A stretch of 64,000 nucleotides of DNA. Source: Lycorma delicatula. Taxonomy: Eukaryota > Arthropoda > Insecta > Hemiptera > Fulgoridae. This document shows, one piece after another, positions 52,331 to 63,336 of the stretch. A program made the position numbers and the translations under genes. The notes below the pieces were generated by a model that searched no databases, was not told where the DNA came from, and saw only the letters and a program-made list of their open reading frames with translations. The number at the start of each line of letters is the position of its first letter. The stretch's first letter is position 1. The stretch spans positions 50,561,946 to 50,625,945 of the forward strand of contig NC_134465.1 of NCBI RefSeq assembly GCF_047948215.1. Direction: 5' to 3'.

Positions 52331-53234
52331 AAACACTTCCATATAATAAATCTATTATAAAAAAAATTAGTTTTAAAAATTAAACAAAAATTTTGTCTGG
52401 TTGTTTTAATAAAGTAAATTGTAAAAAAAAAAATTTATATAATTAAATATAATCTACAATTTATTTTGACAAAAATTATTTTTTATTCAAAAAAGATAAA
52501 AACGCTGTATTAAATGTTTTATAACGGGTGTAAAAGCAAGTTTATTAAATTATAAAAGACCTGTTACCTCGTAATCACTTATTTAATAATCTACATGTAA
52601 TTTTGTCTATTTTATTTAATCTAACTTTTATTGTCCAAGAATGGTAGTTTAAACGTTCTTTAAGTTACTCTATTTTTTTTTTTTTAAGCAAAATTTAACA
52701 AAAGTTTTATGACATGTTAAAAGTCTCCTGTTAAGTTATAGATTATTGTTAATTTAAATTAAATCTCGGGAAATATTCAAAGATTTACCTTTGTTACGTC
52801 GAGTATCATCGTATTACTCCTTACATTGATTTAAGATAATCTATACGATGGAATATTAAAAAAAGAAAGTATTGTAACTTTTGTTTATTTTATTACATTT
52901 ATATTAGTCTTTCCGATGGCTTTAATACATCTGGATGCTAATTAATAGTTGTGTTTTTTATAAGAGTAATGATGTTCATTAATAGCCGGTCAATTTTTAT
53001 AAATAAAATATAGTTTTCTTTAGTAAGGCTTTCATTATTATATTTCCATTAAATTTGGTTGAATATTGCACAGTTAATATACAACTACTAATTGAAAAAA
53101 AAATTATTTCCATTGAAATAATCCTGGCATGGTATGATTGTTTTATATTGAATATGATTATGTTACGAGGAACATAATTTTTAAAGTAAGTTCAGTTTTG
53201 AAATAAAAAACAAAACTGAAAAATTCTGATGTGG
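52331..53234. other. AT-rich spacer between inverted E copies
   Basis: No gene recognised. It separates a forward and a reverse E copy, so the flanks at 52130-52320 and 53235-53425 are inverted repeats of each other. Confidence 0.4.
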
Positions 53235-53760
53235 ACACCACATTACTTTCTTGTATGCCTATTAAATTACATATACATTTTTTTTTTTTAAATGAAAAGT
53301 ACATAAAATTTTCTTTCATTAATAACTTCTCATACTTTTTTGTTATTATTGAATTATTACTTATCGTAAAAAACCTTTTTACAATCAGAAGTTAATAATT
53401 ATTAATAAATCAATATATTTAAATTAAAAAAAAAAAAGTTAAAAAAACGAGATGAAGTCTGTTTCGGACCGATGTGCCTCCTCACCCCCTTGTAAGATCC
53501 AAATATTTCATTAATTAAAATTCTATTGGTTATAATTCTGGAACAAATTAAAATAAGTACCACTTTTATGATATATCGTTGAAATCTCTCAATGAGTTCT
53601 TATTACTGCAATTAAGAAAAAATCCAAAATTCATTTTTTTGGGGGGATTTTGAGCTTTTTTGGAAACTTTTGGTACAGTCGATTGCAAGCAACAGTGTAG
53701 GTACAGAACTAGATATTACAGCAGTCCTAAATCCAAATCTTTATTTTAAGTTTTCATCCA
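53235..53760 (-). repeat. repeat family E, reverse copy with intact M3 target site
   Basis: Reverse-complemented: GCAATCGACTGTACCAAAAG, AACTCATTGAGAGATTTCAA, ATATTTGGATCTTACAAG, then AATTTAAATATATTGATTTA without any insertion, then CATACAAGAAAGTAATGTGG at the end. Confidence 0.7.
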
Positions 53761-54148
53761 AAGAAAAATGTTATTAACGAATTTAAAACTTTTTAAACAA
53801 AAAAAAAATATATATTTATATTTTACATTTTTGTTATAATTCCTTTATCTTGAGATTTACATAAACAGAAACATCACGTTATAAATACATTTGCAAGTTA
53901 CATGTAATATTTCACAAACGTGACTTAACTATATTTGTTTGCTTATTTGGAATGTAATTTTGAAGGTCATTCCATTTAAAATGTTTATAACAATAAATAA
54001 TTTATTAGACTGTAAAATTAATGTATTTTTAAAAGTAATTCCCCGATAAATATATAAAAAGAATTACTAATAATATATAAATATAACTAATAGTAGAGTA
54101 CTAATAATAACTACAACATGAACTAATAATAATAACAATGTATAATTA

Positions 54149-54183
<35 letters not shown>

Positions 54184-54184
54184 C
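53761..54184. other. AT-rich spacer with TA microsatellite at 54155-54181
   Basis: Nothing else recognised. Confidence 0.4.
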
Positions 54185-54420
54185 ACGCAGAAAAAAATTC
54201 CGACAGTATTCCTAATTTCTTGAAATCCATTTTGCATCCTTCGTTGAATATCCTCAGTATTAGAGTTGAATAAATAATATGTTTCAAACAGCCTTACAGT
54301 TAAAAGTCAGGAGAGTTTAAATCAGGTGATCGGGCAGGCCAGGGCACTGGCCCTCCGCGGCCTATTCAATTTTTTCATGGAAAGTTAATTTTAGAGGTTT
54401 CAAAAAATTTGGAAGATTTT
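54185..54420 (-). pseudogene. DUF4817-type transposase C-terminal fragment
   Basis: Minus strand reads IGRGGPVPWPARSPDL, then NSPDF with stops where FLWG is expected, then CLKHIIYST; after a frame change NTEDIQRRMQNGFQEIRNTV. The W-P-RSPDLTP-DFFLWG--K--VY block with its third catalytic acidic residue, followed by an -ED---R-Q-F-EI helix, is typical of the family. Only this end is visible, with two stops and a frameshift. Confidence 0.6.
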
Positions 54421-55090
54421 CGGTAACTAAGCAAGATAATTTTTTCCATCTAAATTATTTGATAGAATGACAAAACACGAAAGATAGTAATTAAAAATAC
54501 CTGCCCGTATATTCATAAAAAATCTTTTGTTAGTGGCTACTTTGGAAGGTAACATAAAAATTTTCATCACTCGAGATACGCTTATTGTGATAGTTTTAAA
54601 CATCATTCCTGTTGAAAGAAGCTTCATTTGTACATTGTTAACATGATCAGCAGTAATAGTCGCTGTGTAAAATTATTCAAAAGTTAAAAATTATTATCAA
54701 TTGTTTTGTTATTATGTAATGTTAAATTTTATTGTCAGAAAATTATTACTTTATATGATACTAATTTACAATATTACAATTAATATTTAATCGAATTGAA
54801 CGTAAAGTGGAGGACATGAAAACAGACATAAAATTACGACATCAATTTTCTGCTATAACTCGGCTATTAGTCAACCGATTTAAAAAAATAAAATTTAATT
54901 TTGTTCAAAATAAAAGGCTTAATATTTTAGCAAATACATAAATTTTGATAAAACTAATATTTATGCAAATACAACGGATTGAAAAATAAACATGGCCACC
55001 ATTCTGTAATTTACGAAGGTATTTAAGTTCTGATTTTAGCTAATTTTAAAACTTTATTTTAAAGATGCTTAAAAAGTACCTAAGGCTGAC
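54421..55090. other. AT-rich stretch, nothing recognised
   Basis: A 66-codon minus-strand frame (54427-54627) follows the transposase fragment but shows no family motif. Confidence 0.35.
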
Positions 55091-55300
55091 CATAGCCGTC
55101 CGGCATCGGTCTCTCCGCATCATTCACTGCAGTCGAACATTAACATCCTGAAAAGTTTCCATCCACCTTTTGGGTTCCTTAGTGTCAAAACGTGAAGATC
55201 CGGTGAAAACCGCATATGCCCAAATTGGATCGATTACAATACTTCCCTTTTTAGAGTTATAACTCTGCTATAGCGCTATCTAGACGGGAAATTAATATAA
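55091..55300. repeat. interspersed repeat G, copy 2
   Basis: CACTGCAGTCGAACATTAAC, GGTTCCTTAGTGTCAAAACG, CCGGTGAAAACCGCATATGC and TATAGCGCTATCTAGACGGG; the reverse complement of these words occurs at 60750-60890. Confidence 0.6.
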
Positions 55301-55825
55301 ATTTGAACTACACAACCTTTAAACTTTTTATATTAAATTTGTATCATATTAAAAAAAAAAAAAAAACTATTAAGAAATAAATGAAGTGTGTAAAGGCGAG
55401 AGACAGATATATTTAGCCAGAAATAATATGATAATATAAATAGTATAAATGTTTTTTTAATGAATTGTAAAATCGGAATATTTTGATCTCCCGTAATCTA
55501 AAAATGCATGACGTCAAGCAATCCTGATAAGATTCAAGAACTGGCGCGTGGGTAATACTTGTTACTACACCGCTCCCCTACTCACTAGACACAGTTATCA
55601 GTATATTCTGTGTAATATTAAAAGCAAGTAATAAAATGATAAGGCAATGGATTACTGCACACATATGTTGTTACTAGACGTAAAATTTTTTATACGATAA
55701 AAATTTTGTTGTTTGTTCAATATAATAAAAATAGTATTTGTTTGAGTGAATTCTTTATCAGAAATAATAACAGAATGTTTTAATTTAGAAATAATTTCTT
55801 TAGTACAGTCAATTTGTATTTTTTA
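55301..55825. other. AT-rich stretch, nothing recognised
   Basis: No gene. A short GC-richer patch near 55540-55590. Confidence 0.35.
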
Positions 55826-56725
55826 TTTGAAAATTCTTACCTACCGATTGATATTTTTTCCATATGTTAGGGGTGATGAGGGAAGCTTAACTCCAGATTT
55901 TTAACATCCACCTCCCATAGATTTTTGAAAAACTCAAAAAGTTTTTGAAATGCATTTTTCTCTGAATCTATACATTTTAGAGAAACGTTTTTCAAACAAA
56001 AAATGTAGAGGACATTCTCCTCTACAATTAATGTCTTTGAAGTTATGCCGTATAATTTGAAATTGAAATACTAGGTGGCGCTGAAGTTGTAAAAAAACTT
56101 GTTTTTCGGTTTTTTCACCGGAAAAACATTGTTTTTCGTCTGTGTTGTATGGAAAAGTTGTTAATCTTAAAAAAACAGACAACTTTTATTTAAAAAATTT
56201 TCTTGTACGACTTACCGTTTTGGAGCTGTAACTTGTGAAAGTGTGAAAATGTTCAGCACGTGTTCGAAACCGGTCTAGTCGTTTAAAACGTTTCACAACG
56301 TTTTCAACTTCAAAATAGATGAAAATAAACTTAAAAGCTAACAATTTAAAGCATCAAAACCAGAAGATAAAGCTACCCCTAACATTACCCCAATTTAATA
56401 CAAAAAAAAAAAAAACAATGGTTCAAAATAGAAAAAAAAAACTTCATTTACAACGTTTTTTAAAACTTCAGCGCCACCTAGTATTTCAATTTCAAATTAT
56501 ACGGCATAACTTCAAAGACATTATTTGTAGAGGAGAATGTCGTCTACATTTTTTGTTTGAAAAACTTTTCTCTAAAATGCATAGATTCAGAGAAAAACGC
56601 ATTTCAAAAACTTTTTGAGTTTTTCAAAAATCTACGGGAGGGGGTGTTAAAAATCTGGAGTTATGCTTCCCTCATCATCCCTAACGCATAGACAAAAGAT
56701 CAATCGGTAGGTAAGGATTTTCAAA
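55826..56725. mobile_element. long palindromic element P4
   Basis: Arms of about 270 bp (55826-56098 and 56461-56725) are reverse complements with few mismatches. The outer end reads TTTGAAAATTCTTACCTACC (left) against TTTGAAAATCCTTACCTACC (right, reversed). The loop of about 360 bp is unique. Both arms keep an open frame running toward the outer ends that encodes nearly the same peptide (LVFQFQIIRHNFKDI, CRGEC-LHFLFEK, RFREK-ISKTF). Confidence 0.78.
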
Positions 56726-57011
56726 TACAGCCTATTTCGATGACAAATTGCCTGTACTATTTGGCGATATAATTATTAAATCTATATTTAGCAACATGGA
56801 TTTTCGTTACAAAGTGTATTGTTATTATTATTGTAGTACATAAATTAATCCGTGAAAGTTATACAGTAAATTTTGCTGTTAATGTAACTGAATGAAACGA
56901 TACTTCGTCGCTGAAATAAACAATACCGATATTGAAATAAACAATAAAATTTCAATACCGATGTCATCAACGAGAAAACGAAACTATCGATATGTAAACG
57001 TTTTCTGTGGT

Positions 57012-57260
57012 CTACTTTTTTTTCAGTTCTTGTACGATACCGATGCGATAAGCATGCGATTGTGATTTTTTAGTAGTCTGAAAGCTGTAGATATTAAAAA
57101 CCTGGTCTATGAAGGTAACCTTTTGACCGATATTTTGGGTAAGCGAGTCAAAATTTTCTTTTACATCCTCCAGAACTTTTACTGTTAACAGTGACGGTCG
57201 ACCTGTGATTTTTCTGATCATGTACACTCCCAGTCTTATGAAATTTATTAATCAAATTTA
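57012..57260 (-). pseudogene. DUF4817-type transposase N-terminal fragment
   Basis: Minus strand: ITGRPSLLTVKVLEDVKENF (the GRP-hinge plus first helix of the second HTH), then SLTQNIGQ, and QSHAYRIGIVQELK, like the family's LHPYRVxVVQELK just before the catalytic core. In another frame just upstream FHKTGSVHDQK matches FxxTGSVxxxx. The core itself is absent here. Confidence 0.55.
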
Positions 57261-57418
57261 CTCGGAACTGAAGAATAAGGAAATTTTTTTCGAAACTCGT
57301 CTATCACTCGTTCGTAATATTTATACGCTCAATAATAAATTAAATTCGTCTTTGGAAATCAACATAGTTAACAAAATAGAGACGAATTTATAGTGGTGTA
57401 GCACTAATGTATAAGAAG

Positions 57419-58976
57419 CAGTGCCGGCTTGTAGCTAAAATTAGTGGGGGTGCTGCTCCAGAATATTATTTTCTGGTCTTTTTCAAGTCCATGGTTAAAG
57501 TTTTCTGTAAAATAAGAAACCGAAAAAATTAATCAAATACAATAGCTGGAAGAAGGATAATAATCTAATTCTACACTTTATGACATTCAAGAATATGGTA
57601 CACGGTTTTTAAGCACATTGTTCTTAAATACTATCTACGGTTTAACCGAATAAATAATATGTCAATAGATAATATTTTTTAGTATTATTAGATAATAACT
57701 TAATAAAATGTCCGCTTAAAAACACTATAGTCCAACGGTGCTTAATTTAAATTTCTATGTACAAATCAACAAATACATAATTATTTTTTACCAATTACCT
57801 TCTCTTTCGCTCTTCTAGCTTATTTTTGGACACATTTGGCGATCAAAAGAGCCCTTGCTTTCCGCCATCTTCTGATCAGTACTGAATAAAAAACCAACTA
57901 AACCGCTTTCATATTCCTTCCACCGACTAAACTAGAAAAGGGAATGAACAAGAAACGTTCCATACACATACGGAGTAAAAAAAAAAATTACCTTCTACCA
58001 GCTCGCCAGGGTTGGCACTGCGAGAGCGACAGTGCTCTCTGTCCCTCAAAGCTTCACGTGCAGCTTCCTATGTACGCATGGGCAGATCCCAACTCCGTAG
58101 GGGGAAGATACCCACCTTGTGATATTACCGGTTGCCACACCACCCCCTCCGTTCCAAGCCCTGAGGGGCTTTACCGGAGGTCGTCTTTAGACCTTCTAAC
58201 CGATTACATCTCACAGTCATCAGCCAGTCCTTGGTCGGGATACTACCGATGTAAATGCCTCGGCAGACATTTGTAACAGTAAAATACATATCCAATTTTG
58301 CCTTCACATATGCGTCAAACGGACATCTTCACATCTAGCCTAACATGATTCCGTCAAGCTAACTAACCGACGCGGAAGCGCGAACCCCGCGCCTAGTCCA
58401 GATTTGACAGCAATGTTTGTAACTGTGAATGCCTCAGAAAACGAACGAGTTTAAAGATAAATCAGTTCTACACTCATGCCAACCAAAATTACGTCTTACG
58501 CAACATAAAAATTCAGACCTATACCAAGATAAGTCGACCAATTAGGTGACCTAACAAGAGGATCGTAACCTCATTACGGTCTGCGCAGGAGTCGGGGACA
58601 AACCCCGCACCCCCACTCGGTCCCATCATGGTGTCTCACGTGGCATTACCAAGTCACGATCAAGACCGCCACCGATGGAGGGAAGGCACACCAAACCCCG
58701 GGTTACCATACCCCGGCGGCGCGGCTACCCTACCCACGCATGAACATAACAAACACCACGCCGCTGGAACTGTGAAGCGCACAGTTCCATATAAAGAGTT
58801 CTGAATCGTTTACATAAACTGGGAGATGGCTACTGATATTAAGCTTAAGGATTATATATTGTACAAGTATAAAGAAAGAATTAACGAAAAAAGGACTCAT
58901 TATAATAAATGTTATCGATAATATCAAGTGAAATTAGGACTGCAGTTCCACAGTGCCTATACGCGAGCCGCCACTA
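57419..58976. mobile_element. hAT-like element H, copy 2, with GC-rich insertion
   Basis: Ends CAGTGCCGGCTTGTAGC and (reverse) TAGTGGCGGCTCGCGTATAG with a perfect 8-bp duplication ATAAGAAG (57411-57418 and 58977-58984). Matches 16270-16821 on both sides of the insertion at 58081-58735 and of a smaller extra segment around 57630-57980. Confidence 0.82.
58081..58735 (-). mobile_element. 655-bp GC-rich insertion of unknown class in element H
   Basis: Exactly bounded by ACGCATG (58074-58080 and 58736-58742). On the minus strand it starts GGGTAGGGTAGCCGCGCCGC and ends ACGGAGTTGGGATCTGCC. No poly-A, no terminal inverted repeat, no clear box A/B. It is far GC-richer than its host. A 60-codon minus frame (MKAKLDMYFTVTNVCRGIYI...) is not recognisable. 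Orientation is assumed from the composition of the 5' end. A LINE-derived SINE or a truncated LINE with a non-poly-A tail are possibilities. Confidence 0.6.
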
Positions 58977-58984
58977 ATAAGAAG

Positions 58985-59898
58985 ACATTTTAAATGTTAC
59001 AGTTGCTAACCTTGAGTACAGTGTTGCCAACTGACATGTAGGGAGAAATAAAATTTACCTATGCTTGACTCTTACCTTCTTAATCTTAGGTTGCGTCTTT
59101 TTTTAAACACCTGTATATCATTATAATATTGATTACTTTTAAATACAATTGACAGATTTAAAAAGTACTAGACGAATAGAATGATAAGGAGAGTCTTACG
59201 TTGTCTTTAGTTGGCCGAAAGTTAAAATTACTATCTCATATGAATTGCTGAAAATAAATTTAGAATTTTTTTAATAACAACAAACATAAAAATTAGAAGT
59301 GCTGAAACTATTTTATGTTATTTATTTAATGCTTTTTTCTTCTTTTTTTTTCGTAATTATTTTTAATTAATTTCTTTATTTGGTGGTAAACCTTCTCAAT
59401 CTGTATCTATTGATTGATTTTTAATTTTTTGTTATTGGCTATAAAGAAATTATTTTATATTTATTAAATTTTTTCAATGAGAACTTCTGTAAATGTTTAT
59501 TTAATAAGTGAAAAAAGTATATTCGCGTTACTTTTATGGAGAAAAAGGAACTTACAGGAAATTATTATTTTTTTAAAATTTATTTATTAATTTTTCTGTG
59601 AAAGTGAAGTTCTGACCGCATAAGGTTATTTATTTTTTTCTTTTTCAATATTAAAAAAATATTTCCAGATGGTTTTGATAAATCGTTCATTAATTTAAGA
59701 ACTTTCTCTGTACAATTTCATTTCATGTTTGTCTGCGTCTATTAAAATGGAAATAGTAAGAGAAGTTTTTTGTCATATTATATAACTGGATATTTAAAAA
59801 AACAGTTTAAAGAACTTTAAATTTTTTAAAAATTCTACAGTAAATTTGTTATAAATTATTCTAACATATTCAACGTAGTTCTCATAACTGAAACAGTC

Positions 59899-59936
<38 letters not shown>

Positions 59937-59959
59937 TCGAATCTTATATATATGTTTAC

Positions 59960-59991
<32 letters not shown>

Positions 59992-60080
59992 TTTAATACT
60001 TTATGTATAAATTCATAAAAAAGTGTTTGAAAGCTTGTTCGTTGGAAGATGGAAATGGGATTTTTAACGTATGGAAAGTA
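58985..60080. other. AT-rich stretch with TA microsatellites
   Basis: TA tracts at about 59901-59934 and 59962-59990 separated by an imperfect palindrome (CTCGAATCTTATAT). No gene. Confidence 0.4.
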
Positions 60081-60082
60081 CC

Positions 60083-60162
60083 ATGCCTGACCGGGATTCG
60101 TAGCCAGGATATCCGGATCAAAGACCGAGACACTATTATTCCACCACGAGATAATGTTCTAT
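60083..60162 (-). mobile_element. SINE2 head fragment
   Basis: Minus strand: CGTGGTGGAATAATAGTGTC, TCGGTCTTTGATCCGGATAT and a mutated box B GGCTACGAATCC, then CGGTCAGGCATGGT. No tail. Confidence 0.75.
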
Positions 60163-60599
60163 AAAAAAAACATAATAATGTTTTTTCCAAGCTTATTCCT
60201 CTACTCAACTATTTTTATGGATATTTTATTGAACGTTCATCTTTTATTAAAATTCCATTTTTATATAGAATAAAATTTCTAAATCGATATTTATTTTCAA
60301 ATAAACTTTATCAGTTGAAAAATTTAAATGTACGTGTAATATGTATATCGTAATTTTTACTTTCTATCATCACAGCTTCAGAGCTATGCTAAGAAAAGGA
60401 ATCTACAGAAATTAATAAAAAAAAGCCCTTTTCATTTCTCGACGTTCATGACCCAGGGACCCCAAAAAAACAAAACCAGCAGGAGATAATCTTCGTACGT
60501 CTAATGGCGTGGTTGAAGCTTAATAACTTTTGACCACATAAATCGATTTTGATGAAATTATGTACGAAGACTCATGTAAATGAGGCAATTTGTTGGTAA
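60163..60599. other. unassigned spacer
   Basis: AT-rich. The sentence-like words GGAGATAATCTTCGTACGTC and TTTTGATGAAATTATGTACG (repeated at 61070) suggest repeat-derived DNA. Confidence 0.35.
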
Positions 60600-61260
60600 C
60601 ATTTTGGAGTCAATATCTCCAGTAGGGGGTAGATAATTTCTTTGGAGGTTAATTTCCTCAATATTTAGCTAACATAACTTTATATTAAGCTCAGTACATA
60701 CATGCTTGCTTATCTTTCCATTAAAAAAATCCCCAAAATTGTTATTTTCCCGTGTAGATAGCGCTATAGTTCTAAAAAGAAAAGTATTGTAATCGGTCCA
60801 ATCTGGGTTTTCCCATATGCGGTTTTCATCGGATCTTAACGTTTTGACACCTAAGGAACCCAAAAAAACCGGATGGAAATTTTCCGATTGTTAATGTTTG
60901 TATGTATATGTGTGTGTGTTCGGTGTTGGTCTCTAAATCACCCTATATCTCCAGAACTACTGGACCGATTTTGACCAGACTTGGTTAGATTACTTTTATA
61001 GGGGCACTGATAATTTTCGTATTTGCATTGGTGTGTTTGAAGCTTAATAACTTTTAACTACAAAAACCGATTTTGATGAAATTATGTACGAAGACTCATG
61101 TAAATAGGGCAATTTTAAATGGGGATTTTTTTTTAGGAGCTCTGATTGCCGTTAAATTTTCAACCCTAAAGGCCAACGGGTAGAAGCTGTAGAGCAAGAT
61201 CACCTCAATATCTTGAGATGTCGCCTACTTAAGGTCATATTTTTCTTAGGCACATTTGTT
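60600..61260. repeat. mixture of repeat D and repeat G sequence
   Basis: CATAACTTTATATTAAGCTC to 60730 matches repeat D. TAGATAGCGCTATAGTTCTA through CCTATATCTCCAGAACTACT and GGACCGATTTTGACCAGACT matches repeat G. GATGAAATTATGTACGAAGA occurs at about 60552 and 61075. Confidence 0.5.
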
Positions 61261-61959
61261 AGGCACAGAAAATCCTACGCAGCTACACCAGCGTCCGTTG
61301 CACAGCCAGATAGTGACCGTGTGGTGCGCTATGTCATCTTACGGTGTTATAGGCCCTTATTTTTTGAGGGTGACAACGGTCTTGCGATTACGTAAGCCTC
61401 GTAAGGCTTACGTAAGCGATTACGTAAGGCTCGTTACGTAGCCGTGCTTGAAACCTTTGTTGTGGAACAACAAAAGAGATTTCCACCGATTCTTAACACA
61501 GCCTGGTTTCAACGTCACGTACTGCACGAATATCGATGGCAGCTGTACGCCGATTGTTTGGACAACGTGTCATTTCACGAATTGGTAACATTAGATGACC
61601 TCCCAGATCGCCTGATCTCTCAGCTGGTGATTACTTTTTGTGGGGTCACCTTAAAAGCAAAGCGTTCCACAGTAGACCTGCTACAACGGAAGAACTGAAG
61701 GCAAAGATCCGAGAAGCAATTGCAGAAATTCCAGTCGAGATGTTACGTCAAACCATGAACAATTTAACGAAGAGACTTCGTGAGTGTTTACGTAAAAGAG
61801 GTCACCTGGAAGATTTCATCTTTAAAAAATTAACTAAAATGTATGTATCCTAAAATGGCAACATTTGTACAATTACATGAAATAAAATTCATTTTCTAAA
61901 AAAAATTTTTCATTAACGTTATTTAATTTTTTAAATTTCCCGTTTCTTTGAATCACTTG
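61261..61959 (+). mobile_element. M1-family mariner-superfamily element, 5'-truncated
   Basis: Homology to M1 starts in the middle of the transposase and continues to the right terminus (reverse complement CAAGTGATTCAAAGAAACGG), followed by TA. The left terminus is missing. Confidence 0.87.
61262..61853 (+). pseudogene. DUF4817-type transposase, C-terminal half, broken
   Basis: Reads NPTQLHQRPLHSQIVTVWCA, MSSYGVIGP, then a scrambled patch at about 61380-61436 made of repeated CGTAAGGCTTACG words, then VAVLETFVVEQQKRFPPILN. WFQ is followed directly by RHVLHEYRWQ, so a deletion removed the DGA of the second catalytic Asp box that M1 still has. The C-terminal part reads WGHLKSKAFHSRPATTEELK and EMLRQTMNNLTKRLRECL to the same LTKMYVS end as M1. 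Confidence 0.88.
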
Positions 61960-63336
61960 TATAATCATTAATCTAAAGAATTATTGCCAAAACAAATGTT
62001 GGATAATTTTGTGCGCGACTCTGCATAACAAATTTGTTGTCATTTTTTTTTTTTTTATTAATATTTTGTTCGATAATTAAATTATATTCAGTAAACTATA
62101 TAGTTTTGGTTTTTCTAGGAGAGAAACGTGGAAAAGATATTATTTCTATAATTTATTCCCAATAAACTATCCTCTGAATAATATAGGCAATTTTAATATT
62201 AATAGACAATGTTATTATAAAAAATTACTAGTAGGTTGATAATTCATGTTATTGTTGTTAACGCCTGTTGTTTATGTAGCCTACTTTTATATAAAATTAA
62301 ACTCACACGTTGGTAAATAATTACTTTAAGATGCCTTTTGTTATATCACTAATCTTTTCCTTTTATAAAAACAAACTAAACAAATGGACTTTTACTTAAA
62401 TAGCTTGGTTCATTTAAATTTTTTTCTCATTATCTCTATTTTAATATTTGCTTAGGATTACGTATAAATTATGTAATTTATTTTTTTAATTTACAGAATA
62501 AAACTTGTGTTGTTGTTCTTGTCAGAACAATTGACAAAATTAAAATCTTGTTAATGATTTCTATTTTTGACAACTTAAAATACTCATCTATGGTAAATAC
62601 TTTTTTTTTTTTATAAAAAATAGATTTTTGATATTTTATAGCTTTAAAATCCCCACCATTACTGGAAAAACTTATTTCTTTTATTTAGATCCTAAGTATA
62701 CAATTTAGAAAAAAAAACATTAAGTGATGAAAAAAATAATTGTATATAACTTATAAATACTTAAATTTTATTTAAAATAAATCGTCAATTGCTAAAATTA
62801 GCAATTTCAATCAAACCACGATAAAAATTTAGTTTAATTATCAAGTAAATCACAATAATAAAAAAAAAACAAGATAAAAAAACCGCCTAGTCGGTTGAGG
62901 TCTACTTTTTGCAATAACTCTGTTATTTGTCGTCGGATTTTTACGACTATGATGACGTTTTGTTCACAAAAGATTACATATAAAAATTTATTTTTTAAAA
63001 AAGCTTTTATTTAATTACCATTAATAAAAAAAGGAAAATATAAAATATAAAAAAGGAAAATATAAAAATGCACTGAAAAGTAAAAAATAAATAAATATCT
63101 AATAAATAACCAATAAACAAAAAATAAATAAATGTAATAATTATTAAATTAAAAAATTAAAAGTAATGAAAATATTTAGTTAAATAAAAGCGTGACGCAG
63201 TTTTTATAATAATCTTTTCGAATAAGTATTATTGTTGTAAAAATAAATGTTATGTTGTTTTAAATAAATTATAAAATAATTTATATAATTTCGATTTCAT
63301 ATAATTTTTTTATCTTTTTTTTTAAATTTTTTTTTA
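61960..63336. other. AT-rich stretch, nothing recognised
   Basis: Low-complexity A/T-rich DNA, including AAATAAATA-type words at 63060-63160. No gene. Confidence 0.4.

Noticed and set aside
52130..53425. A single 1.3-kb element with 190-bp terminal inverted repeats
   Set aside because: The arms are the ends of two separate repeat E copies in opposite orientation, each continuing outward as E.
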